Assembly: GCF_026262625.1 (NCBI RefSeq)
Contig: NZ_SHNN01000001.1
Coordinates: 992,001-1,056,000 of the forward strand
Source: Candidatus Litorirhabdus singularis
Lineage (GTDB): Bacteria > Pseudomonadota > Gammaproteobacteria > Pseudomonadales > Halieaceae
Direction: 5' to 3'
DNA: 64,000 nucleotides
The stretch's first letter is position 1. Each line of letters begins with the position of its first letter. Positions 32,969 through 41,941 of the stretch are shown here, piece after piece. Position numbers and translations under genes: made by a program. Below the pieces are notes generated by a model. That model saw nothing but the letters and a program-made list of their open reading frames with translations. It was not told the origin of the DNA and made no database searches.

Positions 32969-35281
32969 ATGTTCCGCAAGCAAACACACCCCAATACAGC
33001 ACTGCGTCCGCTCACCGCGGCTCTTTTGCTGGCAAGCGCCACTCTGGTGGCCACATCAGTTCAGGCACAGGAGCCGGTCAAGCGCGCTACATCAGCGCTG
33101 CTGGAAGAAGTTGTCGTCACCGCCCGTAAGCGCGAAGAAGGCGCACAGGAAGTCCCGCTGGCGGTTAGTGCTTATAACTCCGATCAGATCGAGGCGCTTA
33201 AAGTGCGTGATCTCACCAGCTTGGCCGTTGGTATGCCTAACGTGGCACTGGATGAAGTGGGTACTACCAAAGGTACCGCCAACTTCTCTATCCGCGGTCT
33301 GGGTATTAACAGCTCTATCCCTTCGATTGACCCGACTGTAGGTGTATTCGTCGATGGTGTTTACCTCGGCGTTAACAACGGCATCATCTTCGACACCTTT
33401 GACCTGGCCAGTATTGAAGTACTGCGCGGCCCTCAGGGCATCCTGTTCGGTCGTAACGTGACCGGCGGCGCCATTTTGATGAACAGCAAGCGCCCCACCG
33501 ATGAGTTTGAGGCCACGGTTCGTGTTGCTGTGGACGCCGGTAAGGATGGCGGCTACAACAGCTATGTGATGGGTTCTGTCGGTGGTCCGCTGAATGACAA
33601 TATTGCCGCCAAGGTCACCGCTTACTACAACGAAGACCAGGGCTGGTTCACCAATGAGTTCACTGGCAACGACTTCGGCGAACTAGAGCAGAAGATGATC
33701 CGTCCCAGCTTCGTCTGGACGCCTAACGATCGCTTCGACATGTATGTGAAGTACGAGTACACCAAGATCTCTGGACAGGGCCCGGCCGCTCAGTCACACA
33801 CCGGTGGCCCAGTTCTGCAGCCCCGTACCGACCCCAGCGACCCGCTGGTTTACGTGCCTGGTCTGGATGGCACACCGGTCAATTTTGATCGTGATAGCCA
33901 TGATTTTTCGATCGACGAAGAGGGCTACCAGGATACCAAGACACATTTGGCTTCTTTTGAGTTCAACTACCAGGTGGGTGATAACGGCACCATTACCAAT
34001 ATCTTTGGCTGGCGTGACTCCGAGGCCGATAGCCTGAGCGATATCGACGCGCAGCCGCTGAGCCTGTTCCACGCTCCTGCTAACCTGCGTGCCGAGCAGT
34101 GGAGTAACGAGCTGCGTTACAACACGCTCATCGGTAATAACCTCAACCTGACCACCGGTGTCTACTATTTCAAAAACGAGATCGAGTACCATGAACGCCG
34201 TAACCTGCTCGGTGCTTTGACGCCGGACGGTTCACCCGCGCTGACCCAGGACGGTGGCGGTGAGTACAACGTGGAAACCGCGGCCATCTTTATCGCTGGT
34301 GACTATGATGTTAGCGACAGCCTGACCCTGACCGCTGGCCTGCGCTACACCGAAGAGAAGAAAGACGCCAAGATCGCTTCCTTGATCGCCAACGTCAACT
34401 CTCCCTGTAATGTCGTTGAAGGTACCTGCGACTTTGACTTCGAAGATGATGAAGAATGGGAGAGCTGGTCACCGAAAATAGGCCTGACCTGGAACATCAA
34501 CGATGATGCCCGTATGTATGGTCACTGGACTCGTGGTTTCCGCTCAGGCGGTTATAACCTGCGTAATACTTCGGGTGATTTGGTTAATAACGGGCCTGGA
34601 CCGTTCGATGAAGAGCAGGTGGACAATTACGAGATCGGCTTCAAGTCTGAGTTTGGCCGCGGTCGTTTGAACGGCGCCGTGTTCTACAACCAGATCGCCG
34701 ATATGCAGCGTGAAGTGAACCTGGCTGACCCGGTTTCCGGCATTGTGCAGATCATCAAGAATACTGCTGATGCGGATATCTGGGGCGCGGAAATCGATGG
34801 TACCTTTGCCGTGACCGACAGCTTCCTGATCCTCGCTTCTGTTGGTTACCTCAAGCCTGAGTACACCGATGTGGCCTTTGACCTCAATGGTGACACTATC
34901 GTTGATAGTAATGACGAAGATCTGGACATACCGCGCGCGGCCGAATGGACTTACAGTCTTGGCCTCAGCTGGGATCTGGATGTTGGTAATAACTGGTACA
35001 TGAATACCCGTGCCAGTTATGCCTATCGCGATGAGTCGGCGTACACCGACAACAATCGCGGCTATATCACCGAACAGGAAATTGTCGATGCTGGTATTGA
35101 TTTCTACTCCAATGATGGCCATTGGGTAGTCGGTATTTACGGTAAAAACCTGACCGATGAAGTCAAGCATGGCGGTGACACGCAGTTGCCTGAGGACCTT
35201 GGTGGCTACCCTCTCGGCGGTACTTTCTCTCCGCTGGCCAAGGGGCGTCATTACGGCGCTGAAGTGACTTACAACTTCTAA
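32969..35281 (+). CDS. TonB-dependent outer-membrane receptor
   Basis: 770 aa from the ATG at 32969, chosen because AGGTAGG lies eight bases upstream and a proper signal peptide follows (LRPLTAALLLASATLVATSVQAQ); the frame is open for 42 more codons upstream. TonB-box-like LLEEVVVTARK (about 44-54), plug with RDLTSLAVGMPNVALDEV and EVLRGPQGILFGRNVTGG, and a barrel ending in GAEVTYNF. Same general receptor group as the one at 5432. It follows the P450/dehydrogenase genes and so may import the same or a related compound, but it lacks the predicted TetR operator. A strong terminator follows. Confidence 0.92.
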   Translation: MFRKQTHPNTALRPLTAALLLASATLVATSVQAQEPVKRATSALLEEVVVTARKREEGAQEVPLAVSAYNSDQIEALKVRDLTSLAVGMPNVALDEVGTTKGTANFSIRGLGINSSIPSIDPTVGVFVDGVYLGVNNGIIFDTFDLASIEVLRGPQGILFGRNVTGGAILMNSKRPTDEFEATVRVAVDAGKDGGYNSYVMGSVGGPLNDNIAAKVTAYYNEDQGWFTNEFTGNDFGELEQKMIRPSFVWTPNDRFDMYVKYEYTKISGQGPAAQSHTGGPVLQPRTDPSDPLVYVPGLDGTPVNFDRDSHDFSIDEEGYQDTKTHLASFEFNYQVGDNGTITNIFGWRDSEADSLSDIDAQPLSLFHAPANLRAEQWSNELRYNTLIGNNLNLTTGVYYFKNEIEYHERRNLLGALTPDGSPALTQDGGGEYNVETAAIFIAGDYDVSDSLTLTAGLRYTEEKKDAKIASLIANVNSPCNVVEGTCDFDFEDDEEWESWSPKIGLTWNINDDARMYGHWTRGFRSGGYNLRNTSGDLVNNGPGPFDEEQVDNYEIGFKSEFGRGRLNGAVFYNQIADMQREVNLADPVSGIVQIIKNTADADIWGAEIDGTFAVTDSFLILASVGYLKPEYTDVAFDLNGDTIVDSNDEDLDIPRAAEWTYSLGLSWDLDVGNNWYMNTRASYAYRDESAYTDNNRGYITEQEIVDAGIDFYSNDGHWVVGIYGKNLTDEVKHGGDTQLPEDLGGYPLGGTFSPLAKGRHYGAEVTYNF

Positions 35282-35302
35282 AGCTTTTCTGCCCGCAAGC
35301 AG

Positions 35303-35332
35303 GGGTCAGACTTCGGTCTGGCCCTTTTTTTT
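35303..35332 (+). terminator. Rho-independent terminator with TTCG tetraloop
   Basis: GGGTCAGAC-TTCG-GTCTGGCCC followed by eight T residues, 22 bp after the TonB receptor stop. One T-G pair in the stem; UUCG loops are extra stable in RNA. Confidence 0.9.
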
Positions 35333-35374
35333 GCCCGCGATTTATTCGGCTTGCTTGTGGGGCCTGGCCCGCCG

Positions 35375-35429
35375 GGCAGAATTTATTCTGCCAAGGTTCC
35401 GTTCACGTGCCCGGTAGAATCTGTCTACC
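35375..35429. repeat. REP-like palindrome pair
   Basis: GGCAGAATTTATTCTGCC at 35375-35392 is perfect; a second, imperfect one, GGTAGA-N5-TCTACC, is at 35413-35429. They belong to the same family as the palindromes at 7853-7959, 27 kb away. Confidence 0.7.
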
Positions 35430-35443
35430 CTACCGGTTAGCCG

Positions 35444-36490
35444 TTACTCGTACTGTGCCAAAGGGGTAGAGTTGGAGATGCTCTTTTCCTCATCCGACAT
35501 CTCTGCCTGAATTTCTTCAAACAGTGGAGTGCTCAAATACCGCTCACCGGTATCCGGCAGCATGCACAGCACTGTGCTTCCCGCCGGCAGGTTCTCACAC
35601 ACCGCCAGCGCACCGGCAAAGGTGGCACCACCGGATACCCCGACAAAGATACCTTCTTTGGTAGCCAACTCCCGCGAGCAACGCAGGGCGTCGGGACCGG
35701 CGATTTTTACCACCTCATCAATGTAGCTCGCATCGACCGCATCCTCAGTAATCTTGGAGATGAAATCAGGCGTCCAGCCCTGCATGGGGTGGGGTGTGAA
35801 AGAGGCATGACTACTGGCTGGGGCGCCGTGCTCGCGGCGCTCCTGCCGATCGCCGCTGGCCAGCAGTGCTGCGGTCTCGGGTTCGCACACGGCTATTTTT
35901 GTATTCGGGCTTTTGGCGCGCAGTACCTTGGCAACGCCCTTTAAGGTGCCGCCGGTGCCGTAACCGGTCACCCAGTAATCCAGCTCACCGTCTGGGAAGT
36001 CGCGGACGATCTCCGCGCCGGTGGTGCGCTCGTGCATCGCAGGATTGGCCTCGTTCTCAAATTGGCGGGCCAGGAACCAGCCGTGCTCTGCCGCCAGCTC
36101 CTCGGCTTTGTTGTACATGCCGGTGCCTTTCTGGGCAGCCGGGGTCAGCACTACCTTGGCGCCCAGGAAACGCATCAGCCGCCGGCGCTCGACGCTGAAC
36201 GAGTCAGCCATGGTGACCACCAGCGGATAACCCTTCTGGGCGCAGACCATGGCCAGCCCGATACCGGTGTTGCCACTGGTGGCTTCCACTACAGTTTGAC
36301 CCGGTTTAAGGGCACCGCTTGCTTCCGCCGCCTCAATGATGCCCAGGGCCAGCCGGTCTTTGACGGAACCCATCGGGTTAAATGATTCAACCTTCACGTA
36401 GAGATTAATACCATCCGGAGCCAGGTTGTTGATTCTCACTGAGGGGGTATTGCCGATGGTATCCAGTATGTTCTCGACGCGTGTGCTCAT
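35444..36490 (-). CDS. Cysteine synthase-like PLP enzyme
   Basis: 348 aa from the ATG at 36490 (MSTRVENILD), which has GGAG seven bases upstream; five further codons upstream are open. PLP lysine K44 in GSVKDRLALG, the substrate loop TSGNTGIGLAM, the glycine-rich phosphate loop GYGTGGTLKGVAKVL and SGGATFAGALAV. These define the beta-family O-acetylserine sulfhydrylase/cystathionine beta-synthase group. Compared with typical CysK it has an extra segment of about 30 residues after CEPETAALL (GDRQERREHG...), and the usual HKIQGIG stretch reads HPMQGWTP. Likely makes cysteine from O-acetylserine and sulfide, but the variant may accept other substrates. Stand-alone gene, convergent with the TonB receptor. 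Confidence 0.88.
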   Translation of the reverse strand: MSTRVENILDTIGNTPSVRINNLAPDGINLYVKVESFNPMGSVKDRLALGIIEAAEASGALKPGQTVVEATSGNTGIGLAMVCAQKGYPLVVTMADSFSVERRRLMRFLGAKVVLTPAAQKGTGMYNKAEELAAEHGWFLARQFENEANPAMHERTTGAEIVRDFPDGELDYWVTGYGTGGTLKGVAKVLRAKSPNTKIAVCEPETAALLASGDRQERREHGAPASSHASFTPHPMQGWTPDFISKITEDAVDASYIDEVVKIAGPDALRCSRELATKEGIFVGVSGGATFAGALAVCENLPAGSTVLCMLPDTGERYLSTPLFEEIQAEMSDEEKSISNSTPLAQYE

Positions 36491-36660
36491 GCTTTGCTCC
36501 AGCAATTGGGTAGAAGTGGCGTTATGCGGTAAGAATAGTTGAAATGTTGGAGAAATACGAAATTATGGCTTGGGTGCGGGGCTGAGGTTGTCTGCTGAAG
36601 AGAAGTACAGGTTAGAATATGCCATCTGCCTGACTACAAATTCGATACAGGGAAGCCTTG

Positions 36661-37680
36661 ATGACTGCAAAGAGATTACCAATTGGCCTTAACCTGGGTC
36701 TCTGGGACCGCATGACAAGCTGGGATGATGCCGTTGAGATTGCCCGGCTTGCCGATGAGTTGGGTTATCACAGTGTGAGTATTCCGGAGTCCTTTGGCCG
36801 CGACGGCTTTACCCTGTGCGATAGGCTGTTGGCCGCCACTGAGAATATCCATGTTTGTCTGGGGCTGGCGAACGTGTTCTCGCGCTCACCGGCGGTGCTG
36901 GCGCAAACTGCGGCTACTCTGGATGAGCTATCCGGCGGACGCTTTATTTTGGGTTTGGGCAGCAGTACTCCCAATTTGGTGGAAGGCTGGCATGGGCTGC
37001 AGTTTAGCCAGCCCCTGCAGCGCACCCGTGAGACCATCGAGATCTGTCACCGCATCTGGGACCAGGATCGCTCCCCCTACGAGGGCGAAATATTTAAGGT
37101 CGAGGGCGTGAAATTAAGCTTTGAACCAGTGCGCAAACGCATACCTATTTGGCATGGTGCCTTGCTGGAAAAAAGCCTGCGCCTGTGTGGCGAGAAAAGC
37201 GACGGCTGGATACCCAATCTGCTGCCAGTGGAAGGTCTTGCTGCCGGTGCTGAGGCGATAGATCAAGCCGCCAGCGGTGTCGGTCGTGACAGTAGCGAGG
37301 TCAGTATTGTCGGTGGCATGCAGTTGCTGGTTGGCGAAGATACTAATGCGCTGCTACAAATGCTCAAATTCGGGGTCGCCGTATACTACGGTCCGGCGAC
37401 CAGCCCTTATGCCAAAGCCGCGTCTGGGCTGGGTTATGCCGATGATGTTGCGACAGTGCAGGCGGCCTATGCCGAGGGAGGTTCCAAGGCAGCCATAGCA
37501 GCGACCAGTGACCGACTGGCACAGTCGGTTGCCATTGTTGGCCCGATTGAGGATTGCCGGAATCGCGTTACTGAATTACTGGACGGTGCAGCAGATGTCA
37601 TCAATGTGACCATGCCGGGCCCCAACCGCGCTGCTTGCGAACCGATTATGGAAGGCATTATTCCTGATCACCTGAGGTAA
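36661..37680 (+). CDS. Luciferase-like (LLM class) flavin-dependent oxidoreductase
   Basis: 339 aa from the ATG at 36661, directly after an in-frame TTG, with AGGGAAG upstream. Luciferase-like barrel: IGLNLGLWDRMTSWDDAVEIA, YHSVSIPESFGRDGFTLCDRL, GRFILGLGSSTPNLVEGWHG and the late segment IPIWHGALLEKSLRLCGEKSDGWIPNLLP. It resembles the F420- or FMN-dependent methylene-H4MPT-reductase-like branch and is only distantly similar to the LLM gene at 1908. Cytoplasmic. No operon partner is visible; its neighbours face away or are unrelated. Substrate unknown. Confidence 0.85.
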   Translation: MTAKRLPIGLNLGLWDRMTSWDDAVEIARLADELGYHSVSIPESFGRDGFTLCDRLLAATENIHVCLGLANVFSRSPAVLAQTAATLDELSGGRFILGLGSSTPNLVEGWHGLQFSQPLQRTRETIEICHRIWDQDRSPYEGEIFKVEGVKLSFEPVRKRIPIWHGALLEKSLRLCGEKSDGWIPNLLPVEGLAAGAEAIDQAASGVGRDSSEVSIVGGMQLLVGEDTNALLQMLKFGVAVYYGPATSPYAKAASGLGYADDVATVQAAYAEGGSKAAIAATSDRLAQSVAIVGPIEDCRNRVTELLDGAADVINVTMPGPNRAACEPIMEGIIPDHLR

Positions 37681-37699
37681 AGCCGGCCCAGGCAGTGGT

Positions 37700-38014
37700 T
37701 TAGTCGGCGCAGTTTACGCAGTGCGTGCTTTCCGGAATTGCCTCCAGACGCTGTGCAGAAATCGCCTCACCGCAGTCACCGCAGCGGCCATAGCTACCCT
37801 CTTCCAGGCGCTGTAGGGCATCTTTCAGGTGGTTGATGGTGACCTGAGTTTCGCGGGCAATCTCTTCCAGCACGTCGTCGTTCTCGCGCTCAGTGGCTTG
37901 CTCAGCGAAGTCGCTGGAAAGAGTTTTGGTGATGTCCTTTTTGACACTGGCGAGACGGTGCTCGAGATCCGCCAGTCTGGTTTCCAGTGATGTTCGATGC
38001 TCCGCCTGGCTCAT
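37700..38014 (-). CDS. TraR/DksA-type zinc-finger protein
   Basis: 104 aa. A helical N-terminal half (coiled coil, about 8-70) and a C4 zinc finger with C78, C81, C99 and C102 (RCGDCGEA, HCVNCAD). It resembles short TraR/YbiI-like relatives of DksA, which can bind the RNA polymerase secondary channel and alter promoter response. It lacks the longer coiled coil of full DksA (about 150 aa). Convergent with the LLM gene (19-bp gap), so it is a single-gene unit. Confidence 0.87.
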   Translation of the reverse strand: MSQAEHRTSLETRLADLEHRLASVKKDITKTLSSDFAEQATERENDDVLEEIARETQVTINHLKDALQRLEEGSYGRCGDCGEAISAQRLEAIPESTHCVNCAD

Positions 38015-38188
38015 AAGGCCTCTCCTAACTGATCAGTAATAAGGCTCAGTGTAGTTCAGGCACATCTGAGCTGCATGATATGGATCATGGCCGCGATGGT
38101 TCGTTGCTATTGAGCTATCTGCGCTGAACGAATACCCGGCTTGAATTATCGGCTATGCTAGAACCACAATAATTCAAGGATAGACCCT

Positions 38189-40042
38189 ATGTTGTTTCGA
38201 GTGTTGCGCCGTTGCTGTTTAGCCAGTGTGTTTGTTATCCCTGCCACGGCTATTGCCGGTGATTACTCTCCTTATGTCGATCGCACCGGGCAGGAGCGGG
38301 TGTTTTGGGGTGACACCCATTTGCATACACAGTATTCCACTGATGCCGGAATGATAGGGACCACCCTGAAGCCCGAACAGGCCTATCGTTTTGCCATGGG
38401 CGAAGAAGTCACTTCCAGCACTGGCTTGCGGGCGCGTTTGCAGCGGCCGTTGGACTTTTTGGTCGTTTCTGACCATGCCGAAAGCCTGGGTCTGCCGATT
38501 GCGGTGCAAGAGGCGATGCCGGAACTGTTGGGCAATCCCTGGGGCCGCGAAGTCTATGATCTGGAGCAGAAGGGCGATGGCTACGCCGGCTTTTACAAGT
38601 GGGCCATCGATGGCATGTTGCCGGGCGTTGACCCGCTGGGCGTGCCGGCCATCAATGCCAATATCTGGCAGCGCCAGGTGACGGCTGCCGACCAGTACAA
38701 TCGCCCCGGCTACTTTACCGCCTTGATCGGCTATGAATGGACCACCACCAAAAATGCCAAGAACCTGCATCGGGTCGTTATATTCCGCGATGCGGCAGAT
38801 AAAGCCGGCCAAATCATCCCGTTCTCTTCTTTCGACTCTAGCGATCCGGAGGATTTATGGTCGTTTCTGGAAGACTACGAGACCAATACGGGTGGTCAGG
38901 TGTTGGCGATACCCCACAACGGCAATCTGAGTAATGGCCTGATGTTTGCCCCGGTGCGCCAAAATGGGCAGGCCATGGATGAAACCTATGCCCGCCGTCG
39001 TGCGCATTGGGAGCCGCTGACTGAAGTTACCCAGATCAAGGGCGATGGCGAGGCCCACCCGTGGCTCTCGCCAGATGACGAATTTGCCGACTTTGGCACC
39101 TGGGACAAAGGTGATATTGGCGGCCGCGAAGCCAAAAGCAATGACATGCTGGAATTTGAATATGCTCGTTCGGCATTGCGTAACGGCCTGAAATACGGCG
39201 CTGCCATTGGCGTTAACCCCTTCAAGTTCGGCATGATCGGAGCTTCAGATTCGCATACCGGCCTGGCCGCGACGCGGGAAGAAAACTACTACGGCAAGTT
39301 CAGTAAGAGCGAGCCGGCTGCTGGCCGCTGGAAGGAGTACGTGGTGCGTTCGCCCACCGATGACGCCCTGTCACTGGTAGCGTACGAGGAAGTGGCGTCA
39401 GGTTTGGCCGGTGTCTGGGCTCAGGAGAATACTCGTGAGGCCCTATTTGATGCCATGCGCCGGCGTGAGGTCTATTCGACCACGGGTACACGCATGGTGG
39501 TGCGGCTATTCGGCGGCTGGGAATACGTAGCGGCCGATGTCCAAACACCGGCGATGGCGCAGATCGGTTACCGTAAAGGGGTTCCTATGGGCGCTGATTT
39601 GCCGCCGCGGGATGACGCTAAAGCGCCGGTCTTCATGGTCATGGCGGCCAAGGACCCGGATGGGGCCAATCTTGACCGGATTCAGATGATCAAAGGCTGG
39701 TTGAATCCAGATGGCCAGACGGCAGAGAAGATTTACGATATTGCGCTCTCCGATGATCGTAGTGAGGGGCAAAACGGTCAAGTACCCGTAGTAGGCAACA
39801 CCGTGGATGTGGCTGACGCCAGCTACACCAATACAATTGGGGCAGCACAACTGCGTCGCGTCTGGAGTGACCCGGACTTTGACCCCGATCAGCGAGCCTT
39901 TTACTACGCCCGTGTGCTGGAGATTCCTACCCCTTCCTGGCAGGCCTACGACACTAAAATCTTTGGCGACGAGTTTCCCGAGTCAGTGCCAATGAGTATT
40001 CAGGATCGGGCCTATACTTCACCTATCTGGTATACGCCATAA
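38189..40042 (+). CDS. DUF3604 family exported protein (PHP-like)
   Basis: 617 aa. Signal peptide (LASVFVIPATAIAG, cleaved near residue 24), then the DUF3604 start RVFWGDTHLHTQYSTDAG with H44 and H46, which looks like a metal-binding PHP motif, and FLVVSDHAESLG. Further conserved blocks include LIGYEWTTTKNAKNLHRVVIF, VLAIPHNGNLSNGLMF and FGMIGASDSHTGLAATRE, with histidines suited to a di- or trinuclear metal site. The family is widespread in marine bacteria and its biochemical activity is not established to my knowledge; hydrolase or phosphoesterase activity is a fair guess. No operon partner. Confidence 0.88.
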   Translation: MLFRVLRRCCLASVFVIPATAIAGDYSPYVDRTGQERVFWGDTHLHTQYSTDAGMIGTTLKPEQAYRFAMGEEVTSSTGLRARLQRPLDFLVVSDHAESLGLPIAVQEAMPELLGNPWGREVYDLEQKGDGYAGFYKWAIDGMLPGVDPLGVPAINANIWQRQVTAADQYNRPGYFTALIGYEWTTTKNAKNLHRVVIFRDAADKAGQIIPFSSFDSSDPEDLWSFLEDYETNTGGQVLAIPHNGNLSNGLMFAPVRQNGQAMDETYARRRAHWEPLTEVTQIKGDGEAHPWLSPDDEFADFGTWDKGDIGGREAKSNDMLEFEYARSALRNGLKYGAAIGVNPFKFGMIGASDSHTGLAATREENYYGKFSKSEPAAGRWKEYVVRSPTDDALSLVAYEEVASGLAGVWAQENTREALFDAMRRREVYSTTGTRMVVRLFGGWEYVAADVQTPAMAQIGYRKGVPMGADLPPRDDAKAPVFMVMAAKDPDGANLDRIQMIKGWLNPDGQTAEKIYDIALSDDRSEGQNGQVPVVGNTVDVADASYTNTIGAAQLRRVWSDPDFDPDQRAFYYARVLEIPTPSWQAYDTKIFGDEFPESVPMSIQDRAYTSPIWYTP

Positions 40043-40054
40043 TTTTTGGAACAA

Positions 40055-40070
40055 GCCCTGGCAACAGGGC
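40055..40070. terminator. Hairpin between convergent genes
   Basis: GCCCTG-GCAA-CAGGGC between the DUF3604 gene and the small lipoprotein gene. A short T-rich stretch lies on its left (AATTTTTGG), so it could end the minus-strand transcript. Confidence 0.45.
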
Positions 40071-40076
40071 CTGCCT

Positions 40077-40247
40077 CTAGTCGTCGTCAGAGTTGAAGAC
40101 GCAGTGTTTGGCGTAGTCCGTCGCTTCGTTAGTGCTCCAGTCGCCTTTGGGCTTTTCTGCCATATTATCGCACCAGCGGTCACTGCCAACTTTGGCGCAG
40201 CCGGTGAGCAGGAAGACCAGACTTGTGAAGGCAATAAATTTGAGCAT
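40077..40247 (-). CDS. Small lipoprotein, DUF3012-like
   Basis: 56 aa from the ATG at 40247, which has GGAG eight bases upstream; a longer frame to 40298 lacks this. The lipobox LLTGC puts the lipidated cysteine at about residue 17 (VFLLTGCAKVGSDRWC). The mature part of about 40 residues, with KPKGDWSTNEATDYAKHC, fits what I recall of the DUF3012 family of small gammaproteobacterial lipoproteins. Two further cysteines could form a disulfide. Function unknown. Confidence 0.78.
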   Translation of the reverse strand: MLKFIAFTSLVFLLTGCAKVGSDRWCDNMAEKPKGDWSTNEATDYAKHCVFNSDDD

Positions 40248-40407
40248 GAGAGAGACTCCGGTCAGCAAAGCTGCATCATGGCACACCGCTTTGGCCATGG
40301 CGAGGCGGGCTGCATCCAGCCTGTTGCTGGATTATTCAAACTGCTAGCATGGGCGCTAGCTTGAACTAAGGCGGGACCAGCCCGCAGCACCATAAGGGGA
40401 GAAACTA

Positions 40408-40782
40408 TTGGACCAGGCTTTCATGCAGTCTTACTACGACACCTATAACAGCGAGAATCCCGATGCGCTGGCCCGCTATTACGCCAGTGATGTTGTGTTT
40501 GAAACGGCCCAGGGCACAACACTGGGCGTGGCACCGATTCTAGAGACGTACAGGTACCTGATTTCGGTTTTTCACGACAAAATGACGCCAGATAGCATCA
40601 CAATCAACGGAGATACTGCCATCGTTCAGATCAGCGACCGGTTTGAAGCCAAGCAGGCACTGGACGATTTTATGGGTCAGAGCTTCGCTCCCGGCGACAC
40701 GCTGATGCTAAAACTGCGCGGCACCTATCAGTGTCGTGACGGCCAATTCAGCCATATCCGCATCGACCTGCACAACAGCTAG
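40408..40782 (+). CDS. SnoaL-like (NTF2 superfamily) small protein
   Basis: 124 aa starting at TTG 40408, chosen because AAGGGGAG lies seven to eight bases upstream; the next ATG (40423) would remove the first residues of helix 1. SnoaL-like pattern: DQAFMQSYYDTYNSENPDALARYYASDVVFET, then the sheet with SITINGDTAIVQISDRFEA and GDTLMLKLRGTYQCRDGQFSHIRID. Small soluble alpha+beta protein; the family covers isomerases, hydrolases and binding proteins. Its stop shares one base with the GTG start of the metallophosphoesterase, so the two are translated together. Confidence 0.78.
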   Translation: MDQAFMQSYYDTYNSENPDALARYYASDVVFETAQGTTLGVAPILETYRYLISVFHDKMTPDSITINGDTAIVQISDRFEAKQALDDFMGQSFAPGDTLMLKLRGTYQCRDGQFSHIRIDLHNS

Positions 40783-41891
40783 TGGTCGCCACAAGCCAGC
40801 CAGCGGCTGATGCTGCAGCCTCCAGTCGCCCTCAGGGTTGGGGACGCATGTTGCTGATAGCGCTACTGCTGCATGTACCACTGTTTGCCTACCCAGTGTT
40901 GCGCCTGTGTCACTGGCTGGACCTGAACCTTGGGCTCACCCTGACGCTACTGCTGCCGCTGTTTTTTAGCCAGCTGATTGCGCGTGTTTATCTGCGTCGA
41001 CATCATGCCCGCTGGGTGCTTTGGTTGCGGCTATTGGCGGACTTGTGGCTGGGCATCAGTCCGGTGGTGCTGGCTCTAGTATTGTTGGCGGAGCTGCCGT
41101 TGGCGTTGGGGCTGTTGAGCCCGGTTCTGGGAGCGTGGCTGGTAGTGTCAGTGTCCAGCGTATTATTGCTCTACGCTATGTATAACGCCTTTTCGCCCAG
41201 TGTTATTCCAGTAGCGCTGAGTAGCTCCAAGCTGCAGCGACAGCTGCGCTTTGTGCAACTCAGTGATGTTCATATTGGTTCGCGTAGTAGTCGCTTTCTG
41301 GGCCGCGTGGTCGATGCAGTTAATCGTCTGGAGCCTGAGTTTGTCTGTATCACGGGGGATTTTATTGATGCCACCGGCATCAGTGAGCAGCAACTATCGG
41401 CACTGACTCGATTACAGATGCCGGTGTATTTTTCCATCGGTAATCATGAAAAATACGAAGATTTACCGGAGATTTTGCAGCGGCTGGAAAATCTCGGGGT
41501 GATCATTCTGCGCAATCGCGCTGTCAGCACCGCCGATCTGCAGTTCATTGGTATCGATGATATGGATGATCCCTATCAGGTGCGCAAGCAGCTGCCCGCT
41601 ATAGACATAGACACCAGCAAATATGCGATTTTGTTGTATCATCGGCCCCGTGGTTTGGCCGCTGCCGCCGAGGTGGGTATCGATTTGATGCTCAGCGGGC
41701 ACACCCACAATGGTCAAATAGTGCCCTTCAACTTTATTGTTGAGCGGGTATTCGCCCGCACCAAGGGCCTGTTTCAGGCCGGCGACACCTGGCTTTATGT
41801 GTCGTCTGGTACCGGCACCTGGGGCCCGACTATGCGTTTGGGCACGCGTAGTGAAATTACGCTTTTTGAGGTTGAACCGCAGTCTGTTTAG
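40782..41891 (+). CDS. Membrane-anchored metallophosphoesterase
   Basis: 369 aa from a GTG that overlaps the preceding stop by one base. Four hydrophobic segments in the first 135 residues (for example LLIALLLHVPLFAY, LTLTLLLPLFF, VVSVSSVLLLYAMY) are followed by a calcineurin-like phosphoesterase domain with all motifs: D162-x-H164 in QLSDVHIG, GDFIDA, GNHEKYED, a histidine in LLYHRP and GHTHNGQ. This is the YkuE/YaeI-like layout of integral-membrane phosphoesterases, some of which act on lipid-linked phosphates. Substrate not predictable. Confidence 0.88.
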   Translation: MVATSQPAADAAASSRPQGWGRMLLIALLLHVPLFAYPVLRLCHWLDLNLGLTLTLLLPLFFSQLIARVYLRRHHARWVLWLRLLADLWLGISPVVLALVLLAELPLALGLLSPVLGAWLVVSVSSVLLLYAMYNAFSPSVIPVALSSSKLQRQLRFVQLSDVHIGSRSSRFLGRVVDAVNRLEPEFVCITGDFIDATGISEQQLSALTRLQMPVYFSIGNHEKYEDLPEILQRLENLGVIILRNRAVSTADLQFIGIDDMDDPYQVRKQLPAIDIDTSKYAILLYHRPRGLAAAAEVGIDLMLSGHTHNGQIVPFNFIVERVFARTKGLFQAGDTWLYVSSGTGTWGPTMRLGTRSEITLFEVEPQSV

Positions 41892-41941
41892 GGTGCCGTT
41901 ACCACCACCACTTCAGTAACTATTCAGTAACTATAAGGAAA

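Noticed and set aside
34544-35251. 235-codon minus-strand frame inside the TonB receptor at 32969
   Set aside because: No motif or ribosome site; typical antisense shadow of a biased gene.
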